Assembly (NCBI RefSeq): GCF_001037495.1
Contig: NZ_KQ089823.1
Location: 1 to 64,000, forward strand
Reading direction: 5' to 3'
Source: Citrobacter sp. MGH106
GTDB taxonomy: Bacteria > Pseudomonadota > Gammaproteobacteria > Enterobacterales > Enterobacteriaceae
DNA length: 64,000 nucleotides
The notes beneath the pieces were generated by a model. The model ran no database searches. It saw only the letters and a list, made by a program, of their open reading frames with translations, and was not told where the DNA came from. Both the position numbers and the translations under genes were made by a program. Below are positions 1 to 14,565 of this stretch, in pieces. Position 1 is the first letter of the stretch, and each line of letters opens with the position of its first letter.

Positions 1-2799
<2,799 letters not shown>

Positions 2800-2930
2800 T
2801 CACAACCCGAAGATGTTTCGTAAAACACCATCGTGTTGCGAAAATTTGAGAGACTCGAACACACCATTTATCTGTTCTTATTACGGAGAACAGACACAGT
2901 GTGTCGTTTCAATTTTCAGCTTGATCCAGA

Positions 2931-2943
2931 TTTTTAAAGAGCA
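2931..2943 (-). promoter_or_regulatory. Spacer boxA antitermination element before 23S
   Basis: On the minus strand the sequence TGCTCTTTAAAAA lies in the spacer between tRNA-Ala and 23S. It matches the rrn boxA core (TGCTCTTTAA), which loads NusB-NusE so that rRNA transcription resists Rho. Confidence 0.8.
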
Positions 2944-3007
2944 AAACTTCGCAGTGAACCTTTTCAGGTACACTCTGAAGTTTTCTTGGTATTTTTGCAG
3001 TAAGTAA

Positions 3008-3083
3008 TGGTGGAGCTATGCGGGATCGAACCGCAGACCTCCTGCGTGCAAAGCAGGCGCTCTCCCAGCTGAGCTATAGCCCC
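3008..3083 (-). tRNA. alaU: tRNA-Ala (anticodon TGC)
   Basis: A 76-nt tRNA on the minus strand, starting GGGGCTATAGCTCAG and ending with an encoded CCA. The anticodon loop reads CTTTGCACG (anticodon TGC) and the T-loop is GGTTCGATCC. It is the second spacer tRNA, matured from the 16S-23S precursor. The symbol follows the rrnD position in E. coli. Confidence 0.97.
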
Positions 3084-3106
3084 ATCGAAGTCATCTCGTT
3101 CACCTC

Positions 3107-3188
3107 AATTCGTTTCCGGGCGCGGCGTGGCGAAGCGAAGCATACTGAAGTATGCGAGCTTTGGCACAACAAAGCGCGGGAGCGAATT
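3107..3188. repeat. Long imperfect stem-loop in the Ile-Ala tRNA spacer
   Basis: The two spacer tRNAs are about 105 nt apart. Most of the gap can fold into one imperfect hairpin. Its base is AATTCG at 3107-3112 pairing with CGAATT at 3183-3188, and its apex is GCATACT at 3140-3146 pairing with AGTATGC at 3149-3155, with GC-rich partial pairing between. Ribosomal spacer-loop insertions have been described in enterobacterial 16S-23S spacers, and this could be one. It may present an RNase III-like helix during rRNA processing. Confidence 0.65.
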
Positions 3189-3265
<77 letters not shown>

Positions 3266-3335
3266 GCAGAGATTTCTTACTGCTAATTTTCATCAGACAA
3301 TCTGTGTGGACACTACAAGGAACGGTTCTTTAAGG

Positions 3336-4877
<1,542 letters not shown>

Positions 4878-5005
4878 AAGTTTGATGCTCGTGAATTAAA
4901 CTTCGTAATGAATTACGTGTTCACTCAGAGACTTGGTATTCATTTTTCGTCTTGCGACATTAAGAATCCGTATCATTGAGTGCCCACACAGATTGTCTGA
5001 TAAAT

Positions 5006-5017
5006 TGTTAAAGAGCA
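5006..5017 (-). promoter_or_regulatory. Leader boxA antitermination element
   Basis: TGCTCTTTAACA on the minus strand, about 130 nt before the 16S 5' end and downstream of P2. This is the canonical rrn boxA that nucleates the NusA/B/E/G-SuhB antitermination complex. The adjacent AATTTATCAGACAATCTGTG segment is the conserved RNase III processing-stem leader. Confidence 0.85.
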
Positions 5018-5055
5018 GTTGCGACGCGCTTTAGCGCTCTGTCGCGAGGTGGCGT

Positions 5056-5083
5056 ATATTACGCTTTCCTCTTTCAGAGTCAA
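5056..5083 (-). promoter_or_regulatory. rrn P2 promoter
   Basis: On the minus strand, -35 TTGACT (5083-5078) and -10 TAATAT (5061-5056) are separated by 16 bp, followed by ACGCCACC. This matches the conserved rrn P2 promoter, which gives basal rRNA transcription in slow growth. Confidence 0.9.
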
Positions 5084-5156
5084 CCCTGAATGTCAGGATT
5101 TTTCTCTTCAACCGGACCGGCTGTTTGCGTGAAGTGATTCACATCCGCCGTGTCGA

Positions 5157-5193
5157 TGGAGGCGCATTATAGGGATCCCATTTTTTAGCACAA
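5157..5193 (-). promoter_or_regulatory. rrn P1 promoter
   Basis: On the minus strand, -35 TTGTGC (5193-5188) and -10 TATAAT (5171-5166) have a 16-bp spacer. A GC-rich discriminator (GCGCC) follows, with a likely +1 A at 5157. This is the growth-rate-controlled, ppGpp/DksA-sensitive P1. The AT-rich DNA upstream (about 5194-5260, with A/T runs) is where an UP element and Fis sites are expected. The rest of the 4878-5347 gap is leader and shared upstream DNA, with no gene seen. Confidence 0.92.
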
Positions 5194-5347
5194 GTGTTTT
5201 TTAGATCTTTTTTACTGAATGACGTTTTTTTGCCCCTTTCGCTACATTCCTGCGCAATTTGGCTGATTTTTGATAACTAAATCACTTGCACAGTCTAAAT
5301 AATCCAACCAAAGTCTTCATTACCGCTCTATTTTCGTTGAGGTAAAC

Positions 5348-5902
5348 ATGTCTGATGTACTACGTCCTTATAAGGATCTTTTCCCACAGATCGGGAAACG
5401 CGTGATGATCGATACCAGCAGTGTCGTCATTGGTGATGTTCGCCTGGCTGATGATGTCGGGGTCTGGCCACTGGTGGCTATCCGTGGTGATGTTAACTAC
5501 GTGCAAATTGGCGCTTGTACGAACATTCAGGACGGTAGCGTGCTACATGTCACGCATAAATCCTCTTCTAACCCACAGGGTAACCCACTCATCATTGGTG
5601 AGGATGTCACCGTAGGTCATAAAGCGATGCTGCACGGCTGCGTCATTGGCAACCGTGTTTTGGTCGGTATGGGTTCGATTCTGCTGGACGGTGTGGTAGT
5701 AGAAGATGACGTTATGATTGGTGCAGGAAGCCTGGTTCCACAAAATAAACGCCTGGAAAGCGGGTATCTGTACCTGGGAAGTCCAGTAAAGCAGATCCGC
5801 CCACTGAGTGATGAAGAGAAAGCTGGTCTACAATACTCCGCTAACAACTATGTGAAGTGGAAAGACGAGTATTTAAGTCAGGGTAACCAGACCCAGCCGT
5901 GA
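5348..5902 (+). CDS. yrdA: Gamma-carbonic-anhydrase family protein YrdA
   Basis: A 184-residue left-handed beta-helix protein of the gamma-carbonic anhydrase/PaaY family. Hexapeptide-repeat turns run from about residue 22 to 130. Candidate zinc ligands are H67 or H70 plus H91 and H96, in the GHKAMLHG motif typical of the family. ATG at 5348 follows GAGGTAAAC. The activity in enteric bacteria is not well established, so the name reflects the fold. It is transcribed away from rrn, and its 3' end overlaps the convergent yrdB by 25 bp. Confidence 0.95.
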   Translation: MSDVLRPYKDLFPQIGKRVMIDTSSVVIGDVRLADDVGVWPLVAIRGDVNYVQIGACTNIQDGSVLHVTHKSSSNPQGNPLIIGEDVTVGHKAMLHGCVIGNRVLVGMGSILLDGVVVEDDVMIGAGSLVPQNKRLESGYLYLGSPVKQIRPLSDEEKAGLQYSANNYVKWKDEYLSQGNQTQP

Positions 5903-6135
5903 TCGTCTTCTTGCTGGGCTTGGATCAGTGTTTCTGCCTCTTCTTCCAGATCCCAGCGATGCATCCGAAAAATCTCCAGCCACTGTTCAGGCGTGTCGCC
6001 ACCAAAGCGATGCGCCAACACTTCTCCCTTTATGGCACATATTAGCTGCATGCCATGAACCATAGCAGGAAAGACGACAGCATTGATATCTGCTTTCCAC
6101 TCTTCTCTATCGGGGAACTGGATCGCCTGATTCAT
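5878..6135 (-). CDS. yrdB: DUF1488 protein YrdB
   Basis: An 85-residue cytosolic protein of the DUF1488 family, unknown function. It is rich in acidic residues and tryptophan ([17 protein letters not shown] near residues 52-68). It starts 4 nt inside the end of aroE, so translation is probably coupled, and it is the last gene of the yrdD-tsaC-aroE-yrdB run. Its tail overlaps yrdA on the opposite strand by 25 bp. No catalytic motif is visible. Confidence 0.93.
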   Translation of the reverse strand: MNQAIQFPDREEWKADINAVVFPAMVHGMQLICAIKGEVLAHRFGGDTPEQWLEIFRMHRWDLEEEAETLIQAQQEDDHGWVWLP

Positions 6136-6953
6136 GCGGACAGTTCCTGTTGCAACTTTTTAATGATTGGTTCAATCTCCGGCAGTACGCCATGCCAGAG
6201 TAAAACAGCATGCGCCGCTTGCCCCACCAGCATTCCCAAGCCATCAGCATAACGTTTTGCTCCCTGAAGCACACACCAGGAAAGGAACGGTGTTGCGCCT
6301 TTCTGATAAAACATGTCGTAACAACAGACGGAAGCATGAATCAACGATGCAGGAATGGCTGGAACATCACCACTAATTCCACTGGACGTCGCATTAATAA
6401 TCAGATCGAATTCGTAGTTCTCAAGTTCATCCATCCCTGCTGCCTGAACACTGCCGGTATGGGAGAAGATCTGAGCCAGTTCTTCAGCTCGAGATGCGGT
6501 ACGGTTAACGATGGTAACCGCACAATCCATAGAAAGAAGAGGCAACAATACTCCACGGGATGCACCACCAGCGCCAATAAGCAGAATACGTGTCCCGGGG
6601 CGAATAAAAGATAAACGCTCAAGATCGCTTAACAAGCCAATGCCATCGGTGTTATCTCCCAGTAAACGCCCATCCTCCAGACGCTTAAGCGTATTGACCG
6701 CCCCGGCAAGTGACGCCCGTTCAGTCAATTCATCGGCTCGCGCAAATGCCTCTTCTTTAAAAGGAACGGTAATATTCGCTCCCTTCCCCCCTTCAGCAAA
6801 AAAGGTATTCAGCGTATTCACAAAGTTATTGATTGGCGCCAGTACACGCCCATAGGAATGATCAATCTTCAGCTGTTGAGCAAATTGCTGATGGATTAAA
6901 GGCGATTTACTGTGCGCTATCGGATTACCAAAAACAGCATAGGCTTCTTTCAT
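6132..6953 (-). CDS. aroE: Shikimate 5-dehydrogenase (NADP+)
   Basis: Reduces 3-dehydroshikimate to shikimate with NADPH, the fourth step of chorismate synthesis. The 273-residue product has the shikimate-binding serines in SKSP (S15, S17), catalytic K66 in NITVPFK and D103 in NTDG, and the NADP-binding GAGGASRG loop. The ATG at 6953 was chosen because AGGGG precedes it and the protein aligns with E. coli AroE from there; an upstream in-frame ATG at 6977 would overlap tsaC. Only one base separates it from the tsaC stop. Confidence 0.97.
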   Translation of the reverse strand: MKEAYAVFGNPIAHSKSPLIHQQFAQQLKIDHSYGRVLAPINNFVNTLNTFFAEGGKGANITVPFKEEAFARADELTERASLAGAVNTLKRLEDGRLLGDNTDGIGLLSDLERLSFIRPGTRILLIGAGGASRGVLLPLLSMDCAVTIVNRTASRAEELAQIFSHTGSVQAAGMDELENYEFDLIINATSSGISGDVPAIPASLIHASVCCYDMFYQKGATPFLSWCVLQGAKRYADGLGMLVGQAAHAVLLWHGVLPEIEPIIKKLQQELSA

Positions 6954-6954
6954 A

Positions 6955-7527
6955 TTACCCCTGTCGAAACTGTTCACCCGTCAAAGCATCACGGATTTCC
7001 GAAGGATTCAAACGCCCTCCGGTATCGCCTTCAACAACGGGAAAGTCTACACCGAACTGCGCTCGTACTTCCTCTACCGTTCTGCAAGGGGGTAAACCAC
7101 TCAAATTAGCACTGGTAGAGACTAACGGTTTGCCATAAGCCTGGCACAATGCAACCACTAGCGGGTGATCCGTGACGCGAACGGCCAGAGAATCAAAACG
7201 CCCTGTCAACCAACGAGGGGTGGAAGAACGAGCAGGAAAAACAAAAGTGACAGGGCCTGGCCAGCGAGCAAAAACAGCTTTACGTTGTGTATCGGTAAGC
7301 ATGCTGTCATCGATATACGGTTTGAGTTGCTCAAAACTAGCCGCAATCAGAATTAAGCCTTTTTCAATTGGCCGTTGTTTCAGCTCCAGTAAGCGGGTAA
7401 CCGCCATTTCACTGTCAGGATTACAGCCTACGCCGAAAACAGCTTCCGTTGGATAGGCGATGACATTTTCTTGTTTCAGAACTTCTATCGCCGCAGCGAT
7501 GGTGTCTGTGGGCAGGTTATTATTCAC
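6955..7527 (-). CDS. tsaC: Threonylcarbamoyl-AMP synthase
   Basis: Makes L-threonylcarbamoyl-AMP from threonine, bicarbonate and ATP for the t6A37 modification of ANN-decoding tRNAs, later transferred by TsaBDE. The 190-residue length equals E. coli TsaC (YrdC), without the extra domain of Sua5. Conserved elements are [11 protein letters not shown] near residue 20, the KQRP basic patch near 50 and STSANLSG near 140. It lies 3 nt after yrdD and ahead of aroE. Confidence 0.97.
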   Translation of the reverse strand: MNNNLPTDTIAAAIEVLKQENVIAYPTEAVFGVGCNPDSEMAVTRLLELKQRPIEKGLILIAASFEQLKPYIDDSMLTDTQRKAVFARWPGPVTFVFPARSSTPRWLTGRFDSLAVRVTDHPLVVALCQAYGKPLVSTSANLSGLPPCRTVEEVRAQFGVDFPVVEGDTGGRLNPSEIRDALTGEQFRQG

Positions 7528-7530
7528 TTT

Positions 7531-8073
7531 TTATTCCGCCGATATCGGCTTTCCACATTGTTTACTGGCACAGAAGTGTTTCACACCCTGCGCGGTTTTC
7601 TTTTCGATGAGGAGCGGATAGTGACACTCAGGACACTCTCCAGCTAAAGGTTTGAAGTTAATGACAAACTGGCACTCCGGATAGCGATCGCAGGAGTAAA
7701 ACGTTTTGCCATAACGGGAGCGGCGCTGAACCAGATGGCCCGTCTGGCATTGAGGACAAACAATTGCCGTTTCATCAGGTTTGTCGATAAGTTCGGTATG
7801 TTCGCAGGCAGGATAATCACTGCAACCAATAAACATCCCGAATCGTCCTTGCCTCAGCACCAGCTCTGAACCACATACAGGACAAAACTTACCCTCCAGA
7901 ACTTTGACTATATGTCCGTCCGCAGAAGATTTAAGCGGACGGACATAATCGCATTCTGGATAGTGTGAACAGCCGAGAAACGGACCGTGTTTCCCGGAGC
8001 GAATAACCAGTTCGGCCCCGCATTGTGGGCAGGGATCGTTTTTACGCACCGTAAACAGTGCTGATTTAGCCAT
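7531..8073 (-). CDS. yrdD: Topoisomerase I-type zinc-finger protein YrdD
   Basis: A 180-residue protein built almost entirely of zinc-ribbon repeats like those at the C-terminus of DNA topoisomerase I. Four CxxC knuckles (CPQC, CPVC, CPQC, CPEC) are each followed by a second cysteine in a GCSxYPxC-type segment. It likely binds single-stranded nucleic acid; the cellular role is not known. It heads the yrdD-tsaC-aroE-yrdB group, with a spaced smg upstream. Confidence 0.94.
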   Translation of the reverse strand: MAKSALFTVRKNDPCPQCGAELVIRSGKHGPFLGCSHYPECDYVRPLKSSADGHIVKVLEGKFCPVCGSELVLRQGRFGMFIGCSDYPACEHTELIDKPDETAIVCPQCQTGHLVQRRSRYGKTFYSCDRYPECQFVINFKPLAGECPECHYPLLIEKKTAQGVKHFCASKQCGKPISAE

Positions 8074-8099
8074 AACAACTCATACTGAACGAAGATTGA

Positions 8100-8573
8100 T
8101 TAATGCAGCATACCTTCATTCACTTCAAAGAGTAATTCTTCCATTTGTTGATATGCATTTTCACAACCTGGAATGTTGAATAAAACCATCAGGATCACCC
8201 ACTTCAGGTCTTCCAGATCGAACTCTGCCGTATCCAGTGCGAGTACGCGTTCAATCACCATTTCTCGCGTTTCGAGGTTTAGCACCTGAATCTGTTCCAG
8301 GAATAACAAGAACCCCCGACAACTCGCATCCAGTCGATCGCACTCTTCTGCAGTATAAATACGCATAGAAAGAGGATCCGATGCAAGCTGCATAGGCTCA
8401 GCAAGGCCGTCCTGATAATCAGCAAGCTTTTCCAGCCACAGTAACGCGTTGTAGATGTCTTCACGATCAAAACCAGCGTCGGTAAGATCCCGTTCCAGTT
8501 TGTCCTGATCCACACGTAGCTCTGCTTCGTTATGGATATATGTCTCAAACAAATACATTAGTACGTCGAACAT
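8100..8573 (-). CDS. smg: DUF494 protein Smg
   Basis: A 157-residue acidic, helical protein of the Smg/DUF494 family, found next to dprA in many proteobacteria. No enzymatic motif is evident and the function is unknown. The start overlaps the end of dprA by 29 bp, so the two are probably co-translated. The start [19 protein letters not shown] matches family members. Confidence 0.95.
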   Translation of the reverse strand: MFDVLMYLFETYIHNEAELRVDQDKLERDLTDAGFDREDIYNALLWLEKLADYQDGLAEPMQLASDPLSMRIYTAEECDRLDASCRGFLLFLEQIQVLNLETREMVIERVLALDTAEFDLEDLKWVILMVLFNIPGCENAYQQMEELLFEVNEGMLH

Positions 8574-9669
8574 GGCTTGCCCTCCTCAATCGGACATAGC
8601 CGCCGGGTACAGCTGCGATCCATCCTGCTAACTCCAGTTCGAGTAGCTGAGCCACTACCTCTGGCACAGGTTGGCCGGCACGTTCAGCGACGACGTCAAC
8701 AGGTGTTACCTCATCTCCTACGTTAGCCAGGAGCTCAGGAAATGGCAATGCCACCTCTTCGTGATCTGGCGAATAAATTGAATTTTCAGGCTCATCTGGC
8801 AACCAATGTAACCCGTATTGCAAATTTTCCAGAATATCCTCTGGCATCGTCACAAGTGTCGCCCCCTGCTTAATGAGCCAATGAGGACCTTCGCTACCCG
8901 GACTCCCGATTGGCCCGGGCAAGGCAAATACCTCTCGTCCTTGTTCCAGTGCACAACGTGCCGTAACCAGTGAGCCGCTACGCTGTGCAGCTTCAACGAC
9001 CAGCACTCCTTTACTTAGACCACTGATAATACGATTTCGTTGGGGGAAATTACGCGGTAAAGGAAGCGTGTCCAGAGGGAATTCAGACACCAGCGCACCT
9101 CCAGCCTCAACCAGATGTTCAGCGAGACAAACATGCCGCCTTGGATGAATGGTTTCCAATCCATTCCCCAGCACTGCAATACTTGTCCCTTTCATATTCA
9201 CCGCGGCCTTGTGTGCCACGCCATCAATACCTCGAGCGAGTCCACTGGTGATCGTCACCCCATACGCAGCGAGCTTTTCACAAAAAAAACGCCCCCAACG
9301 CTCGCCATACCAGGAGTGCTGCCGGTTACCTACGACTGCGACCTGAAATGAATGAAGGCATTCGGGATTTCCAACAACAAAGAGGACTCCTGGATAATCC
9401 TCAATAGCGCGAAGTTGCGAAGGATAATGCATGCTGTCGGCAACAATTAAATAGTGATGGGGCAGTTCCAGCCAGCGCAGCGTTTTATCCAGAGTAGACT
9501 CTGGAAAGGTTAAGAAACGCTCTGCCTGTCGCTCCGAGAATCCTGCATGTTGAAGTATCGCTTTGTTAATACAGGGCAGAGCAATAAGCAAGTGAGCGAC
9601 GCGAACCATCTCATCACCATACAGCTCACTCACTCGTGTTAAACGTAACCAAATCTCGGTGTGGGTCAT
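8545..9669 (-). CDS. dprA: DNA-processing protein DprA (Smf)
   Basis: A 374-residue member of the DprA/Smf family, which binds incoming single-stranded DNA and loads RecA in competent bacteria. In enteric bacteria the physiological role is less clear. The central Rossmann-like domain carries [14 protein letters not shown] and [13 protein letters not shown] helical N-terminal region precedes it, and a C-terminal winged-helix-like segment follows (about 300-374). It is divergent from def, and smg overlaps its 3' end. Confidence 0.96.
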   Translation of the reverse strand: MTHTEIWLRLTRVSELYGDEMVRVAHLLIALPCINKAILQHAGFSERQAERFLTFPESTLDKTLRWLELPHHYLIVADSMHYPSQLRAIEDYPGVLFVVGNPECLHSFQVAVVGNRQHSWYGERWGRFFCEKLAAYGVTITSGLARGIDGVAHKAAVNMKGTSIAVLGNGLETIHPRRHVCLAEHLVEAGGALVSEFPLDTLPLPRNFPQRNRIISGLSKGVLVVEAAQRSGSLVTARCALEQGREVFALPGPIGSPGSEGPHWLIKQGATLVTMPEDILENLQYGLHWLPDEPENSIYSPDHEEVALPFPELLANVGDEVTPVDVVAERAGQPVPEVVAQLLELELAGWIAAVPGGYVRLRRASHVRRTNVFV

Positions 9670-9798
9670 CCTTATTCCCCTGCCACAAGCAGCCTTAGCA
9701 ATCTTTGCGATTGGTCACTGATGCTGTCAATCAGAGGGGGTTTTGTCTAGAATAGAGGTAATAATCTTTCCAACTCCTGAATACAACTCTGGATAACT

Positions 9799-10308
9799 AT
9801 GTCAGTTTTGCAAGTGTTACATATTCCGGACGAGCGTCTTCGCAAAGTCGCAAAACCGGTTGAAGAAGTGAATGCAGAAATTCAGCGTATCGTCGATGAT
9901 ATGTTCGAAACGATGTACGCCGAAGAAGGTATCGGTCTGGCGGCAACGCAGGTCGATATTCATCAACGTATTATTGTTATTGATGTCTCTGAAAACCGCG
10001 ACGAGCGTCTGGTGTTAATTAACCCGGAACTGCTGGAAAAAAACGGTGAGACTGGAATTGAAGAAGGTTGCCTGTCGATCCCGGAACAGCGAGCACTCGT
10101 ACCACGCGCTGAGACCGTTAAAATTCGTGCGCTCGATCGCGATGGTAAACCTTTTGAACTCGAAGCCGATGGCTTGTTAGCCATCTGTATTCAACATGAA
10201 ATGGATCACCTGGTCGGTAAACTGTTTATCGATTATCTGTCTCCGTTGAAGCAACAACGTATTCGTCAGAAAGTTGAAAAACTCGACCGTCTGAACGCAC
10301 GAGCTTAA
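9799..10308 (+). CDS. def: Peptide deformylase
   Basis: Removes the formyl group from the N-terminal Met of nascent proteins at the ribosome exit, using Fe2+. The 169 residues include all three signature motifs: GIGLAATQ (44-51), EGCLSI (with metal ligand C91) and QHEMDHL (H133, E134, H137). It begins the def-fmt-rsmB-trkA run; fmt follows after 14 nt and supplies the formyl group that Def removes. Confidence 0.98.
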   Translation: MSVLQVLHIPDERLRKVAKPVEEVNAEIQRIVDDMFETMYAEEGIGLAATQVDIHQRIIVIDVSENRDERLVLINPELLEKNGETGIEEGCLSIPEQRALVPRAETVKIRALDRDGKPFELEADGLLAICIQHEMDHLVGKLFIDYLSPLKQQRIRQKVEKLDRLNARA

Positions 10309-10322
10309 GGACAAGGATCAAC

Positions 10323-11270
10323 GTGTCAGAATCACTACGTATAATTTTTGCGGGTACACCTGACTTTGCAGCGCGTCATCTCGACGCGTTGCTGTCTTCT
10401 GGACATAACGTCGTCGGCGTATTCACCCAACCGGACCGCCCTGCTGGACGCGGCAAAAAGCTGATGCCCAGTCCGGTAAAAGTACTGGCGGAAGAGAAAG
10501 GGTTACCTGTTTTTCAACCTGTTTCTCTTCGTCCCCAGGAAAACCAGCAGTTGGTTGCTGACTTACACGCAGACGTAATGGTAGTGGTGGCATATGGCCT
10601 GATCCTGCCGAAAGCCGTGCTGGATATGCCGCGTCTGGGGTGCATCAACGTTCACGGTTCTCTGCTTCCGCGCTGGAGAGGCGCTGCCCCTATCCAACGT
10701 TCGCTCTGGGCTGGCGATGCTGAAACAGGCGTTACCATCATGCAGATGGATGTTGGTCTTGATACGGGTGATATGTTGCATAAACTCTCCTGCCCAATCA
10801 CCGCCGACGATACCAGTGCCAGCCTCTATGACAAGCTGGCTAAGCTCGGCCCTCAGGGTCTGCTGCATACGTTGCATCTGCTGGCAACTGGTACCGCAAA
10901 ACCTGAGGTTCAGGACGAGTCGCTGGTTTGCTATGCTGAGAAGCTCAGTAAAGAAGAGGCACGCGTGGACTGGACGCTCAGCGCCGCACAACTGGAACGC
11001 TGCATCCGAGCCTTTAACCCATGGCCAATGAGCTACATCGTCATCGACGAGCAACCGGTCAAAATCTGGCAAGCTACGGTCATCGATAAACCTGCCGGTG
11101 CCGAACCAGGGACTATCCTGGAGGCAACCCGTCAGGGCATCCAGATAGCGACAGGCGATGGCATCCTGAATCTCATCTCTTTGCAGCCTGCCGGTAAAAA
11201 GGCCATGAGCGCGCAGGATTTGCTCAATTCGCGCCGGGAGTGGTTCGTGCCCGGAAATCGTCTGCTCTGA
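10323..11270 (+). CDS. fmt: Methionyl-tRNA formyltransferase
   Basis: Transfers a formyl group from 10-formyl-THF to initiator Met-tRNA. The 315-residue protein has the catalytic domain with [13 protein letters not shown] (N109, H111) and D147 in the GLDTGD segment, plus the C-terminal beta-barrel that grips the tRNA. The start is GTG at 10323, giving the conserved [13 protein letters not shown] and preceded by an AAGGA-like site. It follows def by 14 nt. Confidence 0.98.
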   Translation: MSESLRIIFAGTPDFAARHLDALLSSGHNVVGVFTQPDRPAGRGKKLMPSPVKVLAEEKGLPVFQPVSLRPQENQQLVADLHADVMVVVAYGLILPKAVLDMPRLGCINVHGSLLPRWRGAAPIQRSLWAGDAETGVTIMQMDVGLDTGDMLHKLSCPITADDTSASLYDKLAKLGPQGLLHTLHLLATGTAKPEVQDESLVCYAEKLSKEEARVDWTLSAAQLERCIRAFNPWPMSYIVIDEQPVKIWQATVIDKPAGAEPGTILEATRQGIQIATGDGILNLISLQPAGKKAMSAQDLLNSRREWFVPGNRLL

Positions 11271-11287
11271 CGGTTCATCTCTTTAAA

Positions 11288-11310
11288 GCCCGGACTCTCC
11301 GGGCATTTTT
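11288..11310 (+). terminator. Hairpin with T-run between fmt and rsmB
   Basis: GCCCGGA-CTC-TCCGGGC followed by ATTTTTATTTTT, within the 52-nt fmt-rsmB gap. It has the form of an intrinsic terminator, with 7 bp of GC-rich stem. Because rsmB follows directly, it may act as a partial attenuator that reduces rsmB-trkA expression relative to def-fmt. Confidence 0.65.
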
Positions 11311-11322
11311 ATTTTTGCGCTT

Positions 11323-12612
11323 ATGAAAAAACATATTAATTTACGCAGTATGGCGGCCCAGGCCGTCGAACAGGTTGTTGAAAAAGGGCAGTCGCTGAGC
11401 AATGTGCTACCCGCCATGCAGCAGAAAGTATCCGATAAAGATAAAGCGCTGTTACAGGAGCTTTGCTTTGGCGTGTTACGTACGCTTTCCCAACTAGAGT
11501 GGATAATTAAACAGCTGATGGAACGCCCGATGACGGGCAAACAGCGCACAGTTCACTATCTGGTCATGGTTGGCCTCTACCAGTTGTTGTATACCCGTAT
11601 TCCACCTCATGCGGCGCTTGCCGAGACTGTAGAAGGCGCAGTTGTTATCAAGCGTCCGCAGTTGAAAGGACTAATTAACGGCGTCTTACGCCAGTTTCAA
11701 CGCCGCCAGGAAGAACTACTCACTGAGTTTGCACACAGCGAGCTACGTTTCTTACATCCGTCCTGGTTAGTGAAGCGTATTAAAAGTGCCTATCCGCAGC
11801 AATGGGAAGCTATTCTTGAGGCAAATAACCAGCGTCCACCAATGTGGCTGCGCGTAAATCGCAACCACCACAACCGTGATACCTGGCTGAGCCTGTTGAA
11901 TGAAGCGGGCCTGACCGGTTTCCCACATCCGGAATACCCAGATGCCGTGCGGCTGGAAACTCCTGTATCGGTACTGGCTTTACCTGGTTTCGAACAGGGC
12001 TGGGTAACGGTCCAGGATGCCTCAGCTCAGGGTTGCATGAGCTATCTGCAACCGCAAAATGGTGAGCAGATCCTTGATTTATGCTGCGCCCCTGGTGGTA
12101 AGACAACACATATTCTGGAAGTAGCCCCCGAGGCTAACGTAACAGCAGTGGACGTTGATGAAAAACGTTTGTCACGTGTTTACGACAACCTGAAACGCCT
12201 TGGCATGAAGGCGACCATTAAGCAGGGTGATGGACGCTACCCGCAACAATGGTGTGGTAAGAAGAAGTTCGATCGTATTTTGCTGGATGCACCTTGTTCA
12301 GCGACTGGAGTCATTCGTCGCCATCCCGATATCAAATGGCTGCGCCGTGACCGGGATATTGCCGAACTCGCACAGTTACAGGCTGAGATCCTTAATGCAA
12401 CGTGGGCACATCTGAAGCCTGGCGGCACGCTGGTTTATGCGACCTGCTCTATTTTACCGGAAGAGAACCAGCAACAGATTGCAGGCTTCCTGGCCCGTAC
12501 GCCAGATGCAGTATTAAGCGAAACGGGTACGTCAGAGCAACCCGGACGTCAGAATTTACCGGCTGCGGAAGAAGGTGATGGCTTCTTTTACGCTAAGCTA
12601 ATCAAAAAGTGA
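11323..12612 (+). CDS. rsmB: 16S rRNA m5C967 methyltransferase
   Basis: SAM-dependent enzyme making m5C967 in 16S rRNA. The 429 residues comprise an N-terminal NusB-like RNA-binding domain (about 1-140) and a C-terminal Rossmann methyltransferase. The latter has motif [12 protein letters not shown], motif [17 protein letters not shown] and the catalytic cysteine motif [11 protein letters not shown]. It lies between fmt and trkA on the plus strand, 21 nt before trkA. Confidence 0.97.
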   Translation: MKKHINLRSMAAQAVEQVVEKGQSLSNVLPAMQQKVSDKDKALLQELCFGVLRTLSQLEWIIKQLMERPMTGKQRTVHYLVMVGLYQLLYTRIPPHAALAETVEGAVVIKRPQLKGLINGVLRQFQRRQEELLTEFAHSELRFLHPSWLVKRIKSAYPQQWEAILEANNQRPPMWLRVNRNHHNRDTWLSLLNEAGLTGFPHPEYPDAVRLETPVSVLALPGFEQGWVTVQDASAQGCMSYLQPQNGEQILDLCCAPGGKTTHILEVAPEANVTAVDVDEKRLSRVYDNLKRLGMKATIKQGDGRYPQQWCGKKKFDRILLDAPCSATGVIRRHPDIKWLRRDRDIAELAQLQAEILNATWAHLKPGGTLVYATCSILPEENQQQIAGFLARTPDAVLSETGTSEQPGRQNLPAAEEGDGFFYAKLIKK

Positions 12613-12633
12613 TGAGATAATGGGTCGCGACTG

Positions 12634-14010
12634 ATGAAAATTATCATTCTGGGCGCAGGGCAGGTTGGCGGTACGCTGGCTGAGAACCTGGTCGGAGAGA
12701 ACAACGATATCACGGTAGTCGATACCAACGGTGAGCGTCTGCGCAGTCTGCAAGACAAGTTTGATCTCCGTGTAGTACAAGGGCATGGTTCGCATCCCAG
12801 AGTACTACGCGAAGCCGGTGCTGATGATGCCGATATGCTGGTTGCGGTGACCAGTTCCGATGAAACCAATATGGTTGCCTGTCAGGTAGCTTATTCACTC
12901 TTTAATACACCCAACCGCATCGCACGTATTCGCTCACCAGATTATGTCCGCGATGCGGACAAGCTATTCCATTCCGATGCAGTACCTATTGATCATCTGA
13001 TTGCACCTGAGCAGTTGGTTATCGATAGCATTTATCGTCTGATTGAATATCCAGGTGCACTACAGGTTGTGAATTTCGCGGAAGGAAAAGTCAGCCTTGC
13101 AGTGGTTAAAGCCTACTATGGCGGCCCACTGATCGGGAATGCGTTGTCAACAATGCGCGAACATATGCCGCACATTGATACCCGAGTTGCGGCAATTTTC
13201 CGTCATGACCGCCCCATTCGTCCGCAAGGCTCTACTATTGTTGAAGCCGGTGATGAGGTGTTCTTTATTGCTGCCTCACAGCATATTCGTGCTGTAATGA
13301 GCGAATTACAGCGTCTGGAGAAACCCTACAAGCGCATTATGTTAGTAGGTGGCGGCAATATCGGTGCCGGTCTGGCGCGTCGACTGGAAAAAGATTACAG
13401 CGTCAAGTTGATCGAACGCGATCAACAACGTGCTTCTGAGCTTGCTGAAAAACTGCAGAATACGATCGTCTTTTTTGGTGATGCTTCTGATCAAGAGTTG
13501 CTGGCGGAAGAGCACATTGATCAAGTTGATCTGTTTATCGCTGTAACCAACGATGATGAAGCGAACATCATGTCGGCAATGCTCGCCAAACGGATGGGAG
13601 CCAAAAAAGTAATGGTGCTGATCCAGCGTAAGGCATACGTCGATCTGGTACAGGGCAGCGTAATCGATATTGCAATTTCACCGCAACAGGCAACCATCTC
13701 AGCGCTACTGAGCCACGTGCGTAAAGCTGACATCGTCGGTGTTTCTTCGCTGCGTCGTGGTGTCGCAGAAGCCATTGAAGCCGTCGCGCACGGGGATGAA
13801 ACAACATCCCGGGTGGTGGGTCGCTCAATAGACGAAATCAAACTTCCGCCAGGAACGATTATTGGTGCCGTTGTACGTGGTAATGATGTCATGATCGCTA
13901 ATGATAACTTGCGTATTGAGCAGGGCGATCACGTTATTATGTTCCTGACAGATAAAAAGTTTATTACCGACGTCGAGCGATTATTCCAGCCAAGTCCTTT
14001 CTTTCTGTAA
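12634..14010 (+). CDS. trkA: Trk K+ uptake regulatory subunit TrkA
   Basis: Peripheral NAD(H)/ATP-binding subunit that gates the TrkH/TrkG potassium channels. The 458-residue protein is a duplication of an RCK unit. The first nucleotide loop is [13 protein letters not shown] (residue 7 on) and the second is [13 protein letters not shown] (near 239); each is followed by a TrkA-C ligand domain. It is the last gene of the def operon run and is followed by a terminator. Confidence 0.97.
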   Translation: MKIIILGAGQVGGTLAENLVGENNDITVVDTNGERLRSLQDKFDLRVVQGHGSHPRVLREAGADDADMLVAVTSSDETNMVACQVAYSLFNTPNRIARIRSPDYVRDADKLFHSDAVPIDHLIAPEQLVIDSIYRLIEYPGALQVVNFAEGKVSLAVVKAYYGGPLIGNALSTMREHMPHIDTRVAAIFRHDRPIRPQGSTIVEAGDEVFFIAASQHIRAVMSELQRLEKPYKRIMLVGGGNIGAGLARRLEKDYSVKLIERDQQRASELAEKLQNTIVFFGDASDQELLAEEHIDQVDLFIAVTNDDEANIMSAMLAKRMGAKKVMVLIQRKAYVDLVQGSVIDIAISPQQATISALLSHVRKADIVGVSSLRRGVAEAIEAVAHGDETTSRVVGRSIDEIKLPPGTIIGAVVRGNDVMIANDNLRIEQGDHVIMFLTDKKFITDVERLFQPSPFFL

Positions 14011-14016
14011 TTATTC

Positions 14017-14040
14017 GGGCGCTAATACAGCGCCCTTTTT
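14017..14040 (+). terminator. Intrinsic terminator after trkA
   Basis: GGGCGC-TAATACA-GCGCCC followed by TTTTT, 7 nt downstream of the trkA stop. It separates the def-trkA run from mscL. Confidence 0.85.
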
Positions 14041-14151
14041 ATTTCCCTTTATTTATCATGGATTAATAAATTTATCTTTCAGCAATACATAAATGGAAAT
14101 TACCTAAACATTTGTTAAACTTATAAACGTCAGCCGCATAGGGAGAATAAA

Positions 14152-14565
14152 ATGAGTATTATTAAAGAGTTTCGCGAATTTGCGATGCGCGGGAATGTTG
14201 TAGATTTGGCAGTGGGTGTCATTATTGGTGCGGCATTCGGTAAGATTGTTTCATCACTGGTTGCCGATATCATCATGCCGCCACTTGGGTTACTGATTGG
14301 TGGGATTGATTTTAAACAGTTTGCGTTAACACTACGCGATGCGCAGGGAGATATCCCGGCAGTTGTGATGCATTACGGTGTGTTTATACAGAATATCTTC
14401 GATTTCATCATTGTTGCGTTCGCCATCTTTATGGCTATCAAACTAATTAATAAACTAAACCGTAAAAAAGCTGAAGAGCCTGCTGCACCGCCAGCACCAT
14501 CGAAAGAAGAAGTATTGTTAAGTGAAATTCGTGATCTGCTGAAAGAACAAAATAATCGTTCTTAA
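14152..14565 (+). CDS. mscL: Large-conductance mechanosensitive channel
   Basis: Pentameric inner-membrane emergency valve that opens under membrane tension during hypo-osmotic shock. The 137-residue protein has an amphipathic N-terminal helix, TM1 with the small-residue pore lining ([17 protein letters not shown], about 16-32), a periplasmic loop, TM2 (about 75-98) and a charged C-terminal helical bundle. It has its own upstream region after the trkA terminator. Its stop overlaps that of the convergent arfA by 4 nt. Confidence 0.98.
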   Translation: MSIIKEFREFAMRGNVVDLAVGVIIGAAFGKIVSSLVADIIMPPLGLLIGGIDFKQFALTLRDAQGDIPAVVMHYGVFIQNIFDFIIVAFAIFMAIKLINKLNRKKAEEPAAPPAPSKEEVLLSEIRDLLKEQNNRS

